In this document: one piece after another, positions 1-10,297 of the stretch
How the letters are laid out: the number at the start of each line of letters is the position of its first letter
Numbering within the stretch: position 1 is the first letter of the stretch
Origin: Brassica napus
Taxonomy: Eukaryota > Streptophyta > Magnoliopsida > Brassicales > Brassicaceae
DNA length: 64,000 bases
NCBI RefSeq assembly: GCF_020379485.1
Contig: NC_063448.1
Coordinates: forward strand, 14,717,726 to 14,781,725
Direction of reading: 5' to 3'
The notes under the pieces: model-generated
What the model was told of the DNA's origin: nothing
The model's database searches: none
The model's input: the letters and a program-made list of their open reading frames with translations, nothing else
Made by a program: the position numbers and the translations under genes

Positions 1-49
1 AACCAAAATAGAATAAACAGCATCAGTATGTCAGGTTGTGTTTACTCAC

Positions 50-1877
50 CTGTGACATTAATCCATGGACCTGCTCCACCGTTATCTTTGCACTGTCCCG
101 AGTTATCTTAGCAAGTGGAGGCTCATCCTAGAAAGTGATCCACAACACACATAGTTAGGCTTTGAAATCTCCCAAAACACAACTCTATGGAACCAAACAC
201 AGACCATTGGCAACAACTAGTTGACGAGCTCATTAATTCTACCAAATTTATAAAGTGTTAAAACTATAACAACTCCGTATATTTTGACTAAACAAACACG
301 CAATTGCAAAACTCCACAACCAGAAACGTTGAACCATAATGATGTGCAGGTAGAGTTCCTATAAGACAACTAGTTTTTATATCAAAGTAACATACATCCT
401 AGAAAATGAAGAGCGGATGCAAATTTTGATAGGCTGATAAGATTTTAACTACAAACTATCAATCCAAGTAGCTAGATGTTGATAGTAGCAGTTAACTTAG
501 CTAAATTTTAAACTTATACATAAGTAAAAGCTTTGACAAGAGGCATGAGGAAGAGCTCAAGTTCATAATCTCAGGCAGTCAAGAAACACTGAGAACAAAA
601 AGCCACTATTTAGACAAACCTCTTTCTTCCTGTGAAGACTGGCCGGTATTCCTCCAAACCGGGAGTGCGCCAGCTGACTCTCGGCTTGCTCAAGCTTCTC
701 AGCTTCATTGGTAAAGAATTACAATGATAAGAAAAGATAAAAATATTAAAAACTACCTCAATGAAAAGGTTACAATTAACTTGATCTTGCATAACCAAGA
801 ATTACTTACCCAAGTCTGATATCTGTCCGGCAACATAGTCTCCATTGCCGAGCAGTGGGGAAGAAGAAAGAGTGTTCACCCAGTACTTGTTCCAAAGGAG
901 ATCCAGAAGGTGGCTATCAAGAGATGACTTGAAGTAAGTGATGTCCAACGAATAGTACTGCCACATCCAAAAACAATCAAACATAAGAACACCTCCAAGA
1001 TTAAAGAAAAGTAATAAATAAGGATACAACAAGAAGTACCTGTTTGCAATGAACACCAAAATCCTCAATCTTGTTCAAAGGAATAGTCTGATACTCAGAA
1101 ACATGATCATCAGAGATCTTATGCCCCTCCGGATAAGTCCTGAACGCCCCAATCTCAACCTTACCAGCCGAAACAGTCCTCGTCGGATCAATAACAACAG
1201 CCAAGAAAGGCTCCTGGTACTGTTGGTTAAGCATCTGTGTCGAGACATCAATACCCGAGAGCCAGCATCCATACCCAGGGTGAGAGTGATACCATCCCAC
1301 AACATTCTCCAATCTCCCAGCCTATATGGTACACAAAGTTGGTAACTTTATTGTGGCAAACATCAAAAAGGTAAAACTAAACAAGAACAACGATGAGGGC
1401 ATCTCTAAAACCCTAGAATACAACAAACCCAGTAGCAATCTACCTTAAACATCTCGCAAAAACCAAACTTTATCAGAGAAAAGTTACCAGCTTGTTGGTC
1501 TGAGAGTACTCAACCATGTACTCATACGCATCAGCCTGAGCATTAACCCTAGTCTCGGTTCCTTCCACAGGCAAAGCGAAAGCGTCCATGACGATGATGG
1601 TATCCCCCTCGGTCTTCCCCTGCATAAGACCCATGATCTCGATCGTCCCGCCGGAGCGCGCGTGTACGACCATCTTGAGGAGCGCGAGGGCCGAGATTTG
1701 GACGCGCTTGAAGTAGTTGGGATCGGTGGCCCACGGCTTCTCCTGCTGGACCTTGGTCTGGGAAGCTTCGTCGTAGTAGAATATTCCATCCGAGGAGGAC
1801 GAATCCGGTTGCTCTACGGTGAGGATGTTGTTCTCGAGCTCCCACGTCTTGCGAGCGATGGTCGAAGAGTCATCCAT
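50..1877 (-). CDS. CSN5A: COP9 signalosome subunit 5 (deneddylase), 3' end off the window
   Basis: Metalloprotease subunit of the COP9 signalosome, which removes NEDD8/RUB1 from cullins in nucleus and cytoplasm. Five exons are readable on the minus strand: 1877-1488, 1321-1040, 957-810, 702-620 and 127-50, all with GT/AG borders. They join in frame to 327 residues starting [15 protein letters not shown]. The JAMM motif is intact: Glu near residue 80 in [12 protein letters not shown], then [15 protein letters not shown] with His142, His144 and Asp155. The last readable exon ends [12 protein letters not shown]. Arabidopsis CSN5 is roughly 355-360 residues, so only the final exon is missing, beyond position 1. 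Arabidopsis has CSN5A (At1g22920) and CSN5B; the next genes match the CSN5A neighbourhood, which is why A is chosen. No disabling change is visible, so I take it as functional. Confidence 0.95.
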
Positions 1878-1990
1878 TGTTGATCAAATCGCTAGAATCA
1901 ATGTTAGGGTTTTTGAGTAACGAAGAGCTCGTCGAATCGATGATTATACCAAGAAAGCTGTGGGCTTTTCTGGGTTTAGGAACTTACACC
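1878..1990 (-). promoter_or_regulatory. 5' leader and proximal promoter of CSN5 with telo-box
   Basis: Directly upstream of the CSN5 start codon the minus strand carries AAACCCTAA (1904-1912), the plant telo-box common near starts of highly expressed housekeeping genes. The transcription start itself was not identified. Confidence 0.4.
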
Positions 1991-2229
1991 GCTTTATATT
2001 ATTATTCGGAAGAGCGGCCCATATGAAGTAATGTTATTTATACCTTCTTTAATTTCATACTCTCTGGAATGCAGTTTTTTTCCTAGAATACAGTTTTGAA
2101 TACTTTGATTTTATTTTAAAGTATCCTAACCTAAATAAAATAATTAAGTCGACAAAAAAATCAGAATATCTAGATGAAACCATTATGTTATATTAAGGAA
2201 CTAATCAATATATGTATATGATAGATGTA

Positions 2230-2745
2230 TGTTGGAGAAGAATTTAACATTATTCCACAAGTCCCATCGAATAATAGGATTCGGCCCATTAACGTCAGAA
2301 GCTCAGGCAAGACCGCTTCAGCTAATAAATCGATCGGCTTGACACTACGGTCGACTGAACGACTCAGTGAGCATCGGCTCAGTAAACCTTTGTTTGGCTC
2401 TAAAGCCCATCAAACATGGGATCGGGCCTGAGCCTCTAGGGCAAACTAGTCTTAAGGCGAACGAAGGAGAAACGAACTGATGCTATAAAAGGATGAGGCA
2501 AGGGAAAGAAAAAGGGATTCGAAAAAGAGAGACGAAAGACTGACGGCAAAGTTTAGGGTTTAACAACCGATCGAACCTCGTTGTATTCTCGTCGGCGCTT
2601 CCAAAAGCTCCGACCTTGTTTCTTTTCCTTAAATCTCCTTGTAATCATGTTCATTATCTCATACTGTTCAATAAAACATCTTTGAAGAACCCACAAATCG
2701 AGTTTAGTTTCATTTCATTCGACCTAACCAAACTCGGATTCAACA
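2230..2745 (+). repeat. 5' LTR of the 2.2-4.2 kb element
   Basis: Begins TGTTGGAGAAGAATTTAACA and ends AACTCGGATTCAACA. It contains a TATAAAAGG box (about 2484) and the start of a transcript-like leader. It pairs with 3704-4202. Confidence 0.9.
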
Positions 2746-2793
2746 GTTGGCGCCCACCGTGGGGCCTTACAAAGTAACGTTCACAAGGTTAGT

Positions 2794-3272
2794 ATGAGTC
2801 CCGATGACACCCCAACTGACAGTGGACAACCTTCGGTAGCCTCTACGCCAGTCGCCGTTTCACCCAGCAGGACGAAGCCAACAAAGCAACGAACGACCGC
2901 TTAGCCACACTCACCGCCGCCCTTGAAACCCTAGACGGCGAGGGTAACGAAATAGACACGGAGAGGCGAAGAGTTTTCGCCACAACAAACCCTAACCCCG
3001 GGGTCGGACAACCAACCGACGGAGCAAACCCTGCGAACGCCAACACCGCGCATACGACCTCCGGTGCGGATACTCTCACCAGCCAACGAGATCCATTCGA
3101 TAACAAGATGCGCTCCCATAGTCACATATGTGCAATCGATCGACAAATGACCAATGTGTCGCGGCTACGATTATCACATCCGGAGTTGAAAGGAATCTTG
3201 CTTGATATACTGACCAATCAACAAAGCTTTAATATCGACGATCGCAAAGAAGAACATGAAATAATTGAGTGA
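2794..3272 (+). pseudogene. Broken gag N-terminus inside the LTR element
   Basis: An ATG after the primer-binding site opens MSPDDTPTDSGQP, but this frame stops within about 40 codons. A different frame then reads ANKATNDRLATLTAALETLDG and continues to a stop at 3272. This resembles the polar N-terminal part of plant gypsy gag proteins joined across a frameshift. No capsid core or zinc knuckle is visible. It is not expected to make a working protein. Confidence 0.55.
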
Positions 3273-3703
3273 TCGGTCGACAAACAACAAAGTTAGAGAA
3301 GGTTCAATCAAAATTCGCGATTCGAACAGTCGACGAGACGTGCAAAGCTCCTTTGCGTGAGCTGATCGACTGATCGGTCTATCATCGAACAAGACTCTGA
3401 TCTCCCCCGATGTTTAAAACATGTGTTGATCGATCGCATTCCAAGAACTTGCATCAGGCCGGTCCGACCGGGCCTTAAGAACTGTTTCCCGATCTTCGCC
3501 AACATACATTTGGCGCAGGTCGATAGATCGACCTATCATCAAACGAAACCCCAATATACTCTCGCTGATTAAACATGTGTCAGTCGATCGTACCCCAAAA
3601 CTTGCAACAAAGACGGCTTAAGCCCATTATTCTCAGAGCCAAGTCTTAATGCCCCGCCCTCGAGAAACCGAGCTTCTCAAGAGCGAACTGGGGGGGGGCT
3701 TAC

Positions 3704-4202
3704 TGTTGGAGAAGAATTTAACATTCCTCCACAAGGCCCATCGAATAATATGATTCGGCCCATTAACATAGGAGCTCAGGCAAGACCGGTTCAGGTAATA
3801 AATCGATCGGCTTGACACTACGGTCGACTGAACGACTCAGTGAGCATCGGCTCAGTAGACCTCGGTTTGGCTCGAAAGCCCATCAAGTATGGGATCAGTC
3901 CTGGGCCTCTAGGGCGAACGGAAGAGAAACTAATTGAGGCTATAAAAAGGACGAGGCAAGGGAAAGAGAAAGGGATCCGAAAAATAGAGACGAAAAACTG
4001 ACGACAAGGTTTAGGGTTTAACAACCGATAGAACCTCGTTGTATTCTCGTCGGCGCTTCCAAAAGCTCTGACCTTGTTTATTTTCCTTAAATCTCCTTGT
4101 AATCATGTTCGTTATCTCATACTGTTCAATAAAACATCTTTGAAGAACCCACAAATCGAATTTAGTTTCATTTCATTCGACTTTAGCTAAACTCGGTCAA
4201 CA
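3704..4202 (+). repeat. 3' LTR of the 2.2-4.2 kb element
   Basis: Same sequence as 2230-2745 with small differences. It starts right after the G-rich polypurine tract and ends TCGGTCAACA, immediately followed by the ATGTA target duplication. Confidence 0.9.
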
Positions 4203-4734
4203 ATGTATAAATGATATTAAAATATGAAATGATATCTCACATTTTAATGAATATCAATTTACACTAACCAAACATAGAAATATACAAAGGACAAGACAAA
4301 CATTTCAGTGACTTCACTAACAGAAGAACAATAATTGAAGAGCCATATACAATTTTGGTAATGTAACATGTGAAGACTTGACTTAATAAAGAAGCTTTAT
4401 ATTCGATTATATAGCTTAATTTTATATTTGTTGTCACAGTTTCATTAGACTATATATGACAATAAAGAAAAGTACACACGATTATGTGATAAATTGTTTC
4501 TACATATGATTTAGCAGGACAGAACATATGATTGAGCGCATCTCCGACCACAGTACACCAAATTTGGTGTTGTGGTGTAAAACTTTATTTTCCATCTCCA
4601 ACCATTACATCAAATTCTACACCAAAACAATATTTTTATTATTTAATATTACAAAAATTTCCATTTTGATATTTTAATCCATTAGTATTTATGATTAATT
4701 ATATTGATCACATATAAGTTTTTTTTTATAACCG

Positions 4735-4900
4735 TAGTGTGATCCCAAAGGCTTTCTAGGCCCAAAGGCTTTCTAGGCCTAATGACTAATCACTACGAGA
4801 CCCGCAGGATCTGCGTTTTCTTACCATTTAAGGCGCCCCGGATGATCAAGAAGAATCAAACCTAGGGCGGTACTCACAACTCTTTGTATATGTTATTTGT
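4735..4900. other. GC-richer island of unknown origin with a short tandem repeat
   Basis: Within AT-rich flanks, this stretch has a tandem 17-bp duplication (CCCAAAGGCTTTCTAGG, about 4744-4777), then a non-repetitive segment with GAGACCCGCAGGATCTGCG and AAGGCGCCCCGG. It is not coding. I do not recognise a SINE A/B box or tRNA. It is probably a small insertion into the old element. Confidence 0.3.
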
Positions 4901-5599
4901 ATTTTAATTAATTTGTATACTTTATTTATTTTATTTAAAATTAGCCGAAAATAAATTTTAAACATTTAAAATGAAAAGCATTTTTATGTTGTTACAATTT
5001 AATATAACTGATAACTCATTTAATTATATTATTAATTAAAAATATAAATATAATATTATTTTAATGTTTTAGTAGTATGAAAATAAAATAATAAATACAA
5101 TAAAGGGCTTTTTGCAGAATTGACCTATAACTTAAAGTCAAACACAAAATTAACCTCTTTTTTATTGAAAATTGGTTTTGCCATATTCACCCCACAAGTT
5201 CATATAATTTACGAAAATGCCATCAATTTTTTATTTTTTATTTTTTTCGAAAATGACATTTTTACTCTCTCATCCTCATCATCTTCAAGTAATTACAAGA
5301 TTGCCATTGTCATCAATACCACAACCACCATGAACAACCAATTTGAAGCTCTTAATGCTCCCAAAATCGATTTACCCTTTTTCTTTTTTCATTCTTGTGA
5401 ACTAAACACAACATATCTCTCACTTTCTCTCCACAATGAGCTAAAAAAACCCAAGATTTTGATTCTAAATTTTTTATGGTTCATAGAGTCATAGAAGCTA
5501 ACGATTCTGGGTGGGTTACTTTCGTTTGTGATTCTGTGTGCTTGGAGAAGCCTTATGTATGCTAAGGAACTTATCTCACTAATTTAAGGTATGACATCG

Positions 5600-8100
5600 A
5601 GTTTTTTTCCAGATCTGTTCGTCAGACGACTTACTTGGGAAGTCGTCTGGCGGTAGACAACTTACCTGGAAGTCGTCTGGACTTCCTGTAAAGTCATCTG
5701 GAAGTCGTCTGAACTTCCTAAAAGTCTTCTGACAAAGTCGTCTGAACTTCCTGGAAGTCGTCTGGACTTCTTAGAAGTCGTCTGAACTTCTTAAAAGTCG
5801 TGTGGTCTTGTCTACTCAAGTGGAATCCAAGCTTGTCTTTGTAGAGTAATGATCTATAATAGTTTTGTTTGTGGTTTGTTTTGTGAATTGCATGTCTACT
5901 CTTTTAGTTGTGAATTTTTTGTAAAATCAGTAATAATGTTTTCCAAGATGTATTAAATGTGCTAACAATGTGTTTACACATTTACAAATCAATGAAATAA
6001 TAGACTTCAGTAGCCTTTTTCTTATCTTTGGATCTCTCATATGCAATAATAAACTCCAATGGCTTTTTTCTCATCTTAATAAACAATAATGTTGGTAGCT
6101 TTATATTGATACAACATTTTAAGAAGCATTTTAACCCTTCTTCCAACTCATAACAATAGTCATCATTATTGTCTATAACAATAATACTTAAGAGATGAAA
6201 ACAAGCAATAGTAACTAGTCAAAGCTTATCATATTTTATTATAAATTTGCGTTGAAAAACTTAGTCAAATTTAGTAAAACTAAGGGAGAGAACATATTTT
6301 GTAAATATGAGTTTTACATATCTTGAAGTTACTTATCACTCTTAAAAATACAAGTTATTCAAAAACTAACTTAGAAGACTTAAAAACTAGCGGAGAAGAC
6401 GCGGACGACTTCAATCTAAGTTGTCCAGACGACTAAACTATACGTCGTCTGGTCAACGCAGATGTTATTTTTGCAATTGACTTTGAAATCTGTTATTTCG
6501 GACGACTGAAAAATAAGTCGTCTACTATTGTTTGGCTAAAAAAAAAACTCCAAAAAAGCTAGACGACTTACATTTCAGTCGTCATAGGTTAGTTTTGCAT
6601 TCGACTGGATAATTTCAGAAGTTTGACTTCCCCAGACGACTTACATTTCAGTCGTCTGGCGAAAATTAAAATAATAATATTTTTTTAAAAGTAGACGACT
6701 TACAGTTAAGTCGTCATAGGTTAGTTTTGCAATTGAAAAAAAAAACTTCAAAATTTAATTATACACAGACGACTTATAATTCAGTCGTCCACGAGACGAC
6801 TTACTTGTAAGTCATCCAGAATTTTTTTCCGAGATTCTGGTCAAACCTCGTAAATCCTGGACGACTTACATTTCAGTCGTTTCGTGGACGACTGAATTAT
6901 AAGTCGTCTGTATATAATTAAATCTTGAAGTTTTTTTTTTCAATTGCAAAACTAACCTATGACGACTTAACTGTAAGTCGTCTACTTTTAAAAAAATATT
7001 ATTATTTTAATTTTCACTAGACGACTGAAATGTAAGTCGTTAAGAAAAGTCAAACTTCTGAAATAATCCAGTCAAATGCAAAACTAACCTATGACGACTG
7101 AAATGTAAGTTGTCTAGCTTTTTTGGAGTTTTTTTTTAGCCAAACAATAGTAGACGACTTATTTTTCAGTCGTCCGAAATAACAGATTTCAAAGTCAATT
7201 GCAAAAATAACCTCTGCGTTGACCAGACGACGTATAGTTTAGTCGTCTGGACAACTTAGATTGAAGTCGTCCGCGCCTTCTCCGCTAGTTTTTAAGTCTT
7301 CTAAGTTAGTTTTTGAATAACTTGTATTTTTAAGAGTGATAAGTAACTTCAAGATATGTAAAACTCATATTTACAAAATATGTTCTCTCCCTTAGTTTTA
7401 CTAAATTTGACTAAGTTTTTCAACGCAAATTTATAATAAAATATGATATGCTTTGACTAGTTACTATTGTTTGTTTCCATCTCTTAAGTATTATTGTTAT
7501 AGACAATAATGATGACTATTGTTATGAGTTGGAAGAAGGGTTAAAATGCTTCTTAAAATGTTGTATCAATATAAAGCTACCAACATTATTGTTTATTAAG
7601 ATGAGAAAAAAGCCATTGGAGTTTATTATTGCATATGAGAGATCCAAAGATAAGAAAAAGGCTACTAAAGTCTATTATTTCATTGATTGTAAATGTGTAA
7701 ACACATTGTCAGCACATTTAATACATCTTGGAAAACATTATTACTGATTTTACAAAAAATTCACAACTAAAAGAGTAGACATGCAATTCACAAAACAAAC
7801 CACAAACAAAACTATTATAGATCATTACTCTACAAAGACAAGCTTGGATTCCACTTGAGTAGACAAGACCACACGACTTTTAAGAAGTTCAGACGACTTC
7901 TAAGAAGTCCAGACGACTTTGTCAGAAGACTTTTAGGAAGTTCAGACGACTTCCAGACGACTTTACAGGAAGTCCAGACGACTTTACAGGAAGTCCAGAC
8001 GACTTTACAGGAAGTCCAGACGACTTTGTCAGAAGACTTCCAAGAAGTCCAGACGACTTCCAGACGACTTCCAGACGACTAACAGGTAAGTCGTCCCAGA
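5600..8100. repeat. Giant inverted repeat (palindrome), axis near 6838
   Basis: The left arm from about 5600 is repeated in reverse complement to about 8100. Two anchors fix the axis: CTTGTCTACTCAAGTGG at 5807 pairs with its complement ending at 7867, and 6771-6794 pairs with 6882-6905; both give a centre near 6837-6838. The arms are over 1.1 kb and nearly collinear, with only small differences. The spacer is tens of bases at most. A transcript across it would fold into a long hairpin. Confidence 0.88.
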
Positions 8101-8985
8101 AGTCTTCCAGATCTGAAAAACCTGCATATTAAATCCAGATCTGAAAAACCTGCATATCCAAAAACGTTCAAATGGCTTAAAAACAGAAAAAAAGAGTGAA
8201 AGATTAGATAAATCTACCTTTACAGAACACACAAAAATACATATCTAAAAATAATAGATCTACCTTTAAATTAGTGGAAGATGAGTACCATCTAATTAAA
8301 AACCTGTAAAAAAGATAGATTAGTAAGAAAGACATGAGACAAAACTGGAAAATTCATATAAAGTTTGGTGTTTTCAAGTCAAAGAGATTAGAGTGGGTTT
8401 GGAGAGTTTTAGTTTGGGAAAAAAGTAAGAACTTTATACAACAAGAAGTAACCAAATGAAGAAAAATCAGACATAAGAACTTACCAAAACGCTCAGATCT
8501 ATTATGAAAGGGAGACTTCGTCAGAAGACTTCCATGAAGTCCAGACGACTTCCTGGAAGTCCAGACGACTTCCTGGAAGTCCAGAAGACTTTGTCAGAAG
8601 ACTTCCAAGAAGTCCAGACGACTTCCAGACGACTTCCAGACGACTAACAGGTAAGTCGTCCAAGAAGTCTTCCAGATCTGAAAAACCTGCATATCAAATC
8701 CAGATCTGAAAAACCTGCATATCCAAAAACGTTCAAATGACTTAAAAATAGAGAAAATGAGTGGAAGATTAGATAAATCTACATTTATAGAACACACAAA
8801 AATACATATCTAAAATTAATAGATTTACCTTTAAATTAGTGGAAGATGAGTACCATTTGATTAAAAACCTGCAAAAGAGATAGATTAGTAAGAAATACAT
8901 GAGACAAAACTGAAAAATTCATATAAAGTTTGGTGTTTTCAAGTCAAAGAGATTAGAGAGAGGTTGAAGAGTTTTAGAATGATGA
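8029..8985. repeat. Two direct copies of a ~400-bp segment, 565 bp apart
   Basis: 8029-8425 and 8594-8985 share long near-identical runs (CCAGATCTGAAAAACCTGCA, GTTTGGTGTTTTCAAGTCAA and others). The copies differ by scattered substitutions; the first also has an extra internal duplication around 8125-8158. Confidence 0.8.
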
Positions 8986-10297
8986 ACATTACATTTTTGT
9001 TGCAGCCATTTGAGAGGAGGAGAGATAATGTGAAAATTTTTCTTTATATATGGAGACAAAAAATCCAATTAGGTTAAATATTTTTGATTCAGACGACTTC
9101 CTGGACAACTTACATTTCAGTCGTCTGGTGAAGAAATTAAAACAGACGACTTACATGTAAGTCGTCCAGAAGAGTTTAATATTTTTAGCGGGAAATTAAA
9201 TATTTTTAGCGGAAAACTAAAATAGAAGACTTTCCAGACAAGTAAGTCGTCTGGTTTAAATTATTTAAGCGGGAAAATAATTTTTTTAAAAAATTTTAGG
9301 CGGGAATATTTGGACGACTTACATGTAAGTCGTCTGTTTTAATTTCTTCACCAGACGACTGAAATGTAAGTCGTCGAGTAAAATGATCCGGTTAGGTTAA
9401 AACGTACATTGGTAAAATCAAAGGTTCGGTACGATGTGAACGACTGAAATATACGTCGTCCGAGTAAATTATTCAACAGACGACTGAAATATAAGTCGTC
9501 CACACCCTAAACATAACCCCTAAACTTAATTATCTAATTAAAGACTTCATAAAATCAAATCAAACTTGAAAAGTGTTTACTATACACATAAATAAACACA
9601 TATAGGTGAAAACTAATTTTTGAAAAAAAACATTTTAGTTTTCCAAAATCTAACCCTAACAATACATACAATACTACAACATATGTTTGCCAAACTCCTA
9701 AACCAAAGTATTTCATGATTCACTACTTCCACTCATCTATCTTCAAAACAAATCAATTTTATCATATCTTAATTTATATCACTTAAAACTGTTTATAATT
9801 ACTTGATTTTTATTTTTCACGCATCAAAATATTTTTTACAAGATTTATAAATTATTTTTAAAATAAACCGGTACCAGACGACTTACACTTCAGTCGTCCA
9901 GACGACTTCCAACATCTCAGACGACTCAGACGATTTACTAGGGCTATATTCGTAAAAATGACTTCTGTTTTTTTGTTTGGTCACAAGGGGCTGAGCTGTA
10001 ATTTCACTAGGCTTTTAGGTTAGTTTTGCATTTGATTCAAGTTTGGGTATAGGTTTGGGGTTAAAATCAAGTTGTGGGTTAGTTTTGGCAAAAACCCCTA
10101 CAATAAATATGATATATTCATTTTAACTATAAGTTAAAACTAATCTATCTATAACAAAGTAATAAAATATATTATTTTAATATCTGATGATTAATAGTGT
10201 TACACCAAATTTGGTGGAATGGTGTAAATTTTAATGTATTATTGGAGATGAAATCACACTAAATTTGGTGTATTAGTGTTCCTTTGGAGTTGACCTC

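Larger units (their letters stand above)
2225..4207 (+). mobile_element. Complete non-autonomous LTR retrotransposon (small LARD/TRIM-like, gypsy-type gag remnant)
   Basis: Two direct LTRs (2230-2745 and 3704-4202, about 500 bp, beginning TGTTGG and ending CAACA) enclose an internal region of only about 960 bp. A perfect 5-bp target duplication ATGTA lies on both sides (2225-2229 and 4203-4207). A primer-binding-like site TGGCGCCCACCGTGGGGCC follows the left LTR at 2748, and a run of G (about 3690-3698) is the polypurine tract just before the right LTR. No reverse transcriptase or integrase is present, so it must have moved with enzymes from another element. The LTRs are closely similar with scattered substitutions and small indels, suggesting fairly recent insertion. 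Confidence 0.92.
5096..10107. mobile_element. Non-autonomous Mutator-like element (4994 bp) with 9-bp target duplication
   Basis: The element spans 5105-10098 and is flanked by the perfect 9-bp direct repeat TACAATAAA (5096-5104 and 10099-10107), the Mutator hallmark. It starts GGGCTTTTTGCAGAAT and its other end, read on the minus strand, starts GGGGTTTTTGCCAAAA; similarity between ends fades after about 30 bp. No transposase is readable. The interior is built almost wholly from variants of the motif AGACGACTTACATTTCAGTC and its complement, a 2.5-kb palindrome, and a direct repeat. Open frames here, such as 5120-5494 and 7529-7747, are low-complexity and I do not call them genes. Confidence 0.85.
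4534..10297. mobile_element. Old inverted-repeat DNA element, split by the Mutator-like element at 5105-10098
   Basis: The left end (from 4534, GAGCGCATCTCCGACC) and the right end (to 10297, minus strand GAGGTCAACTCC) are imperfect inverted repeats of roughly 100 bp. Both contain ACACCAAATTTGGTGT-type palindromes and CATCTCCAA motifs typical of Brassicaceae Harbinger-like MITEs. Without the inner insertion the element would be about 770 bp. A clear 3-bp target duplication was not found, so the family is tentative. Confidence 0.55.

Noticed and set aside
5640..9500. Regular short repeats with spacers, superficially like a CRISPR array
   Set aside because: The units are inverted, variable and overlap; they lie within a plant transposon with a 9-bp target duplication, and the DNA is plant nuclear.
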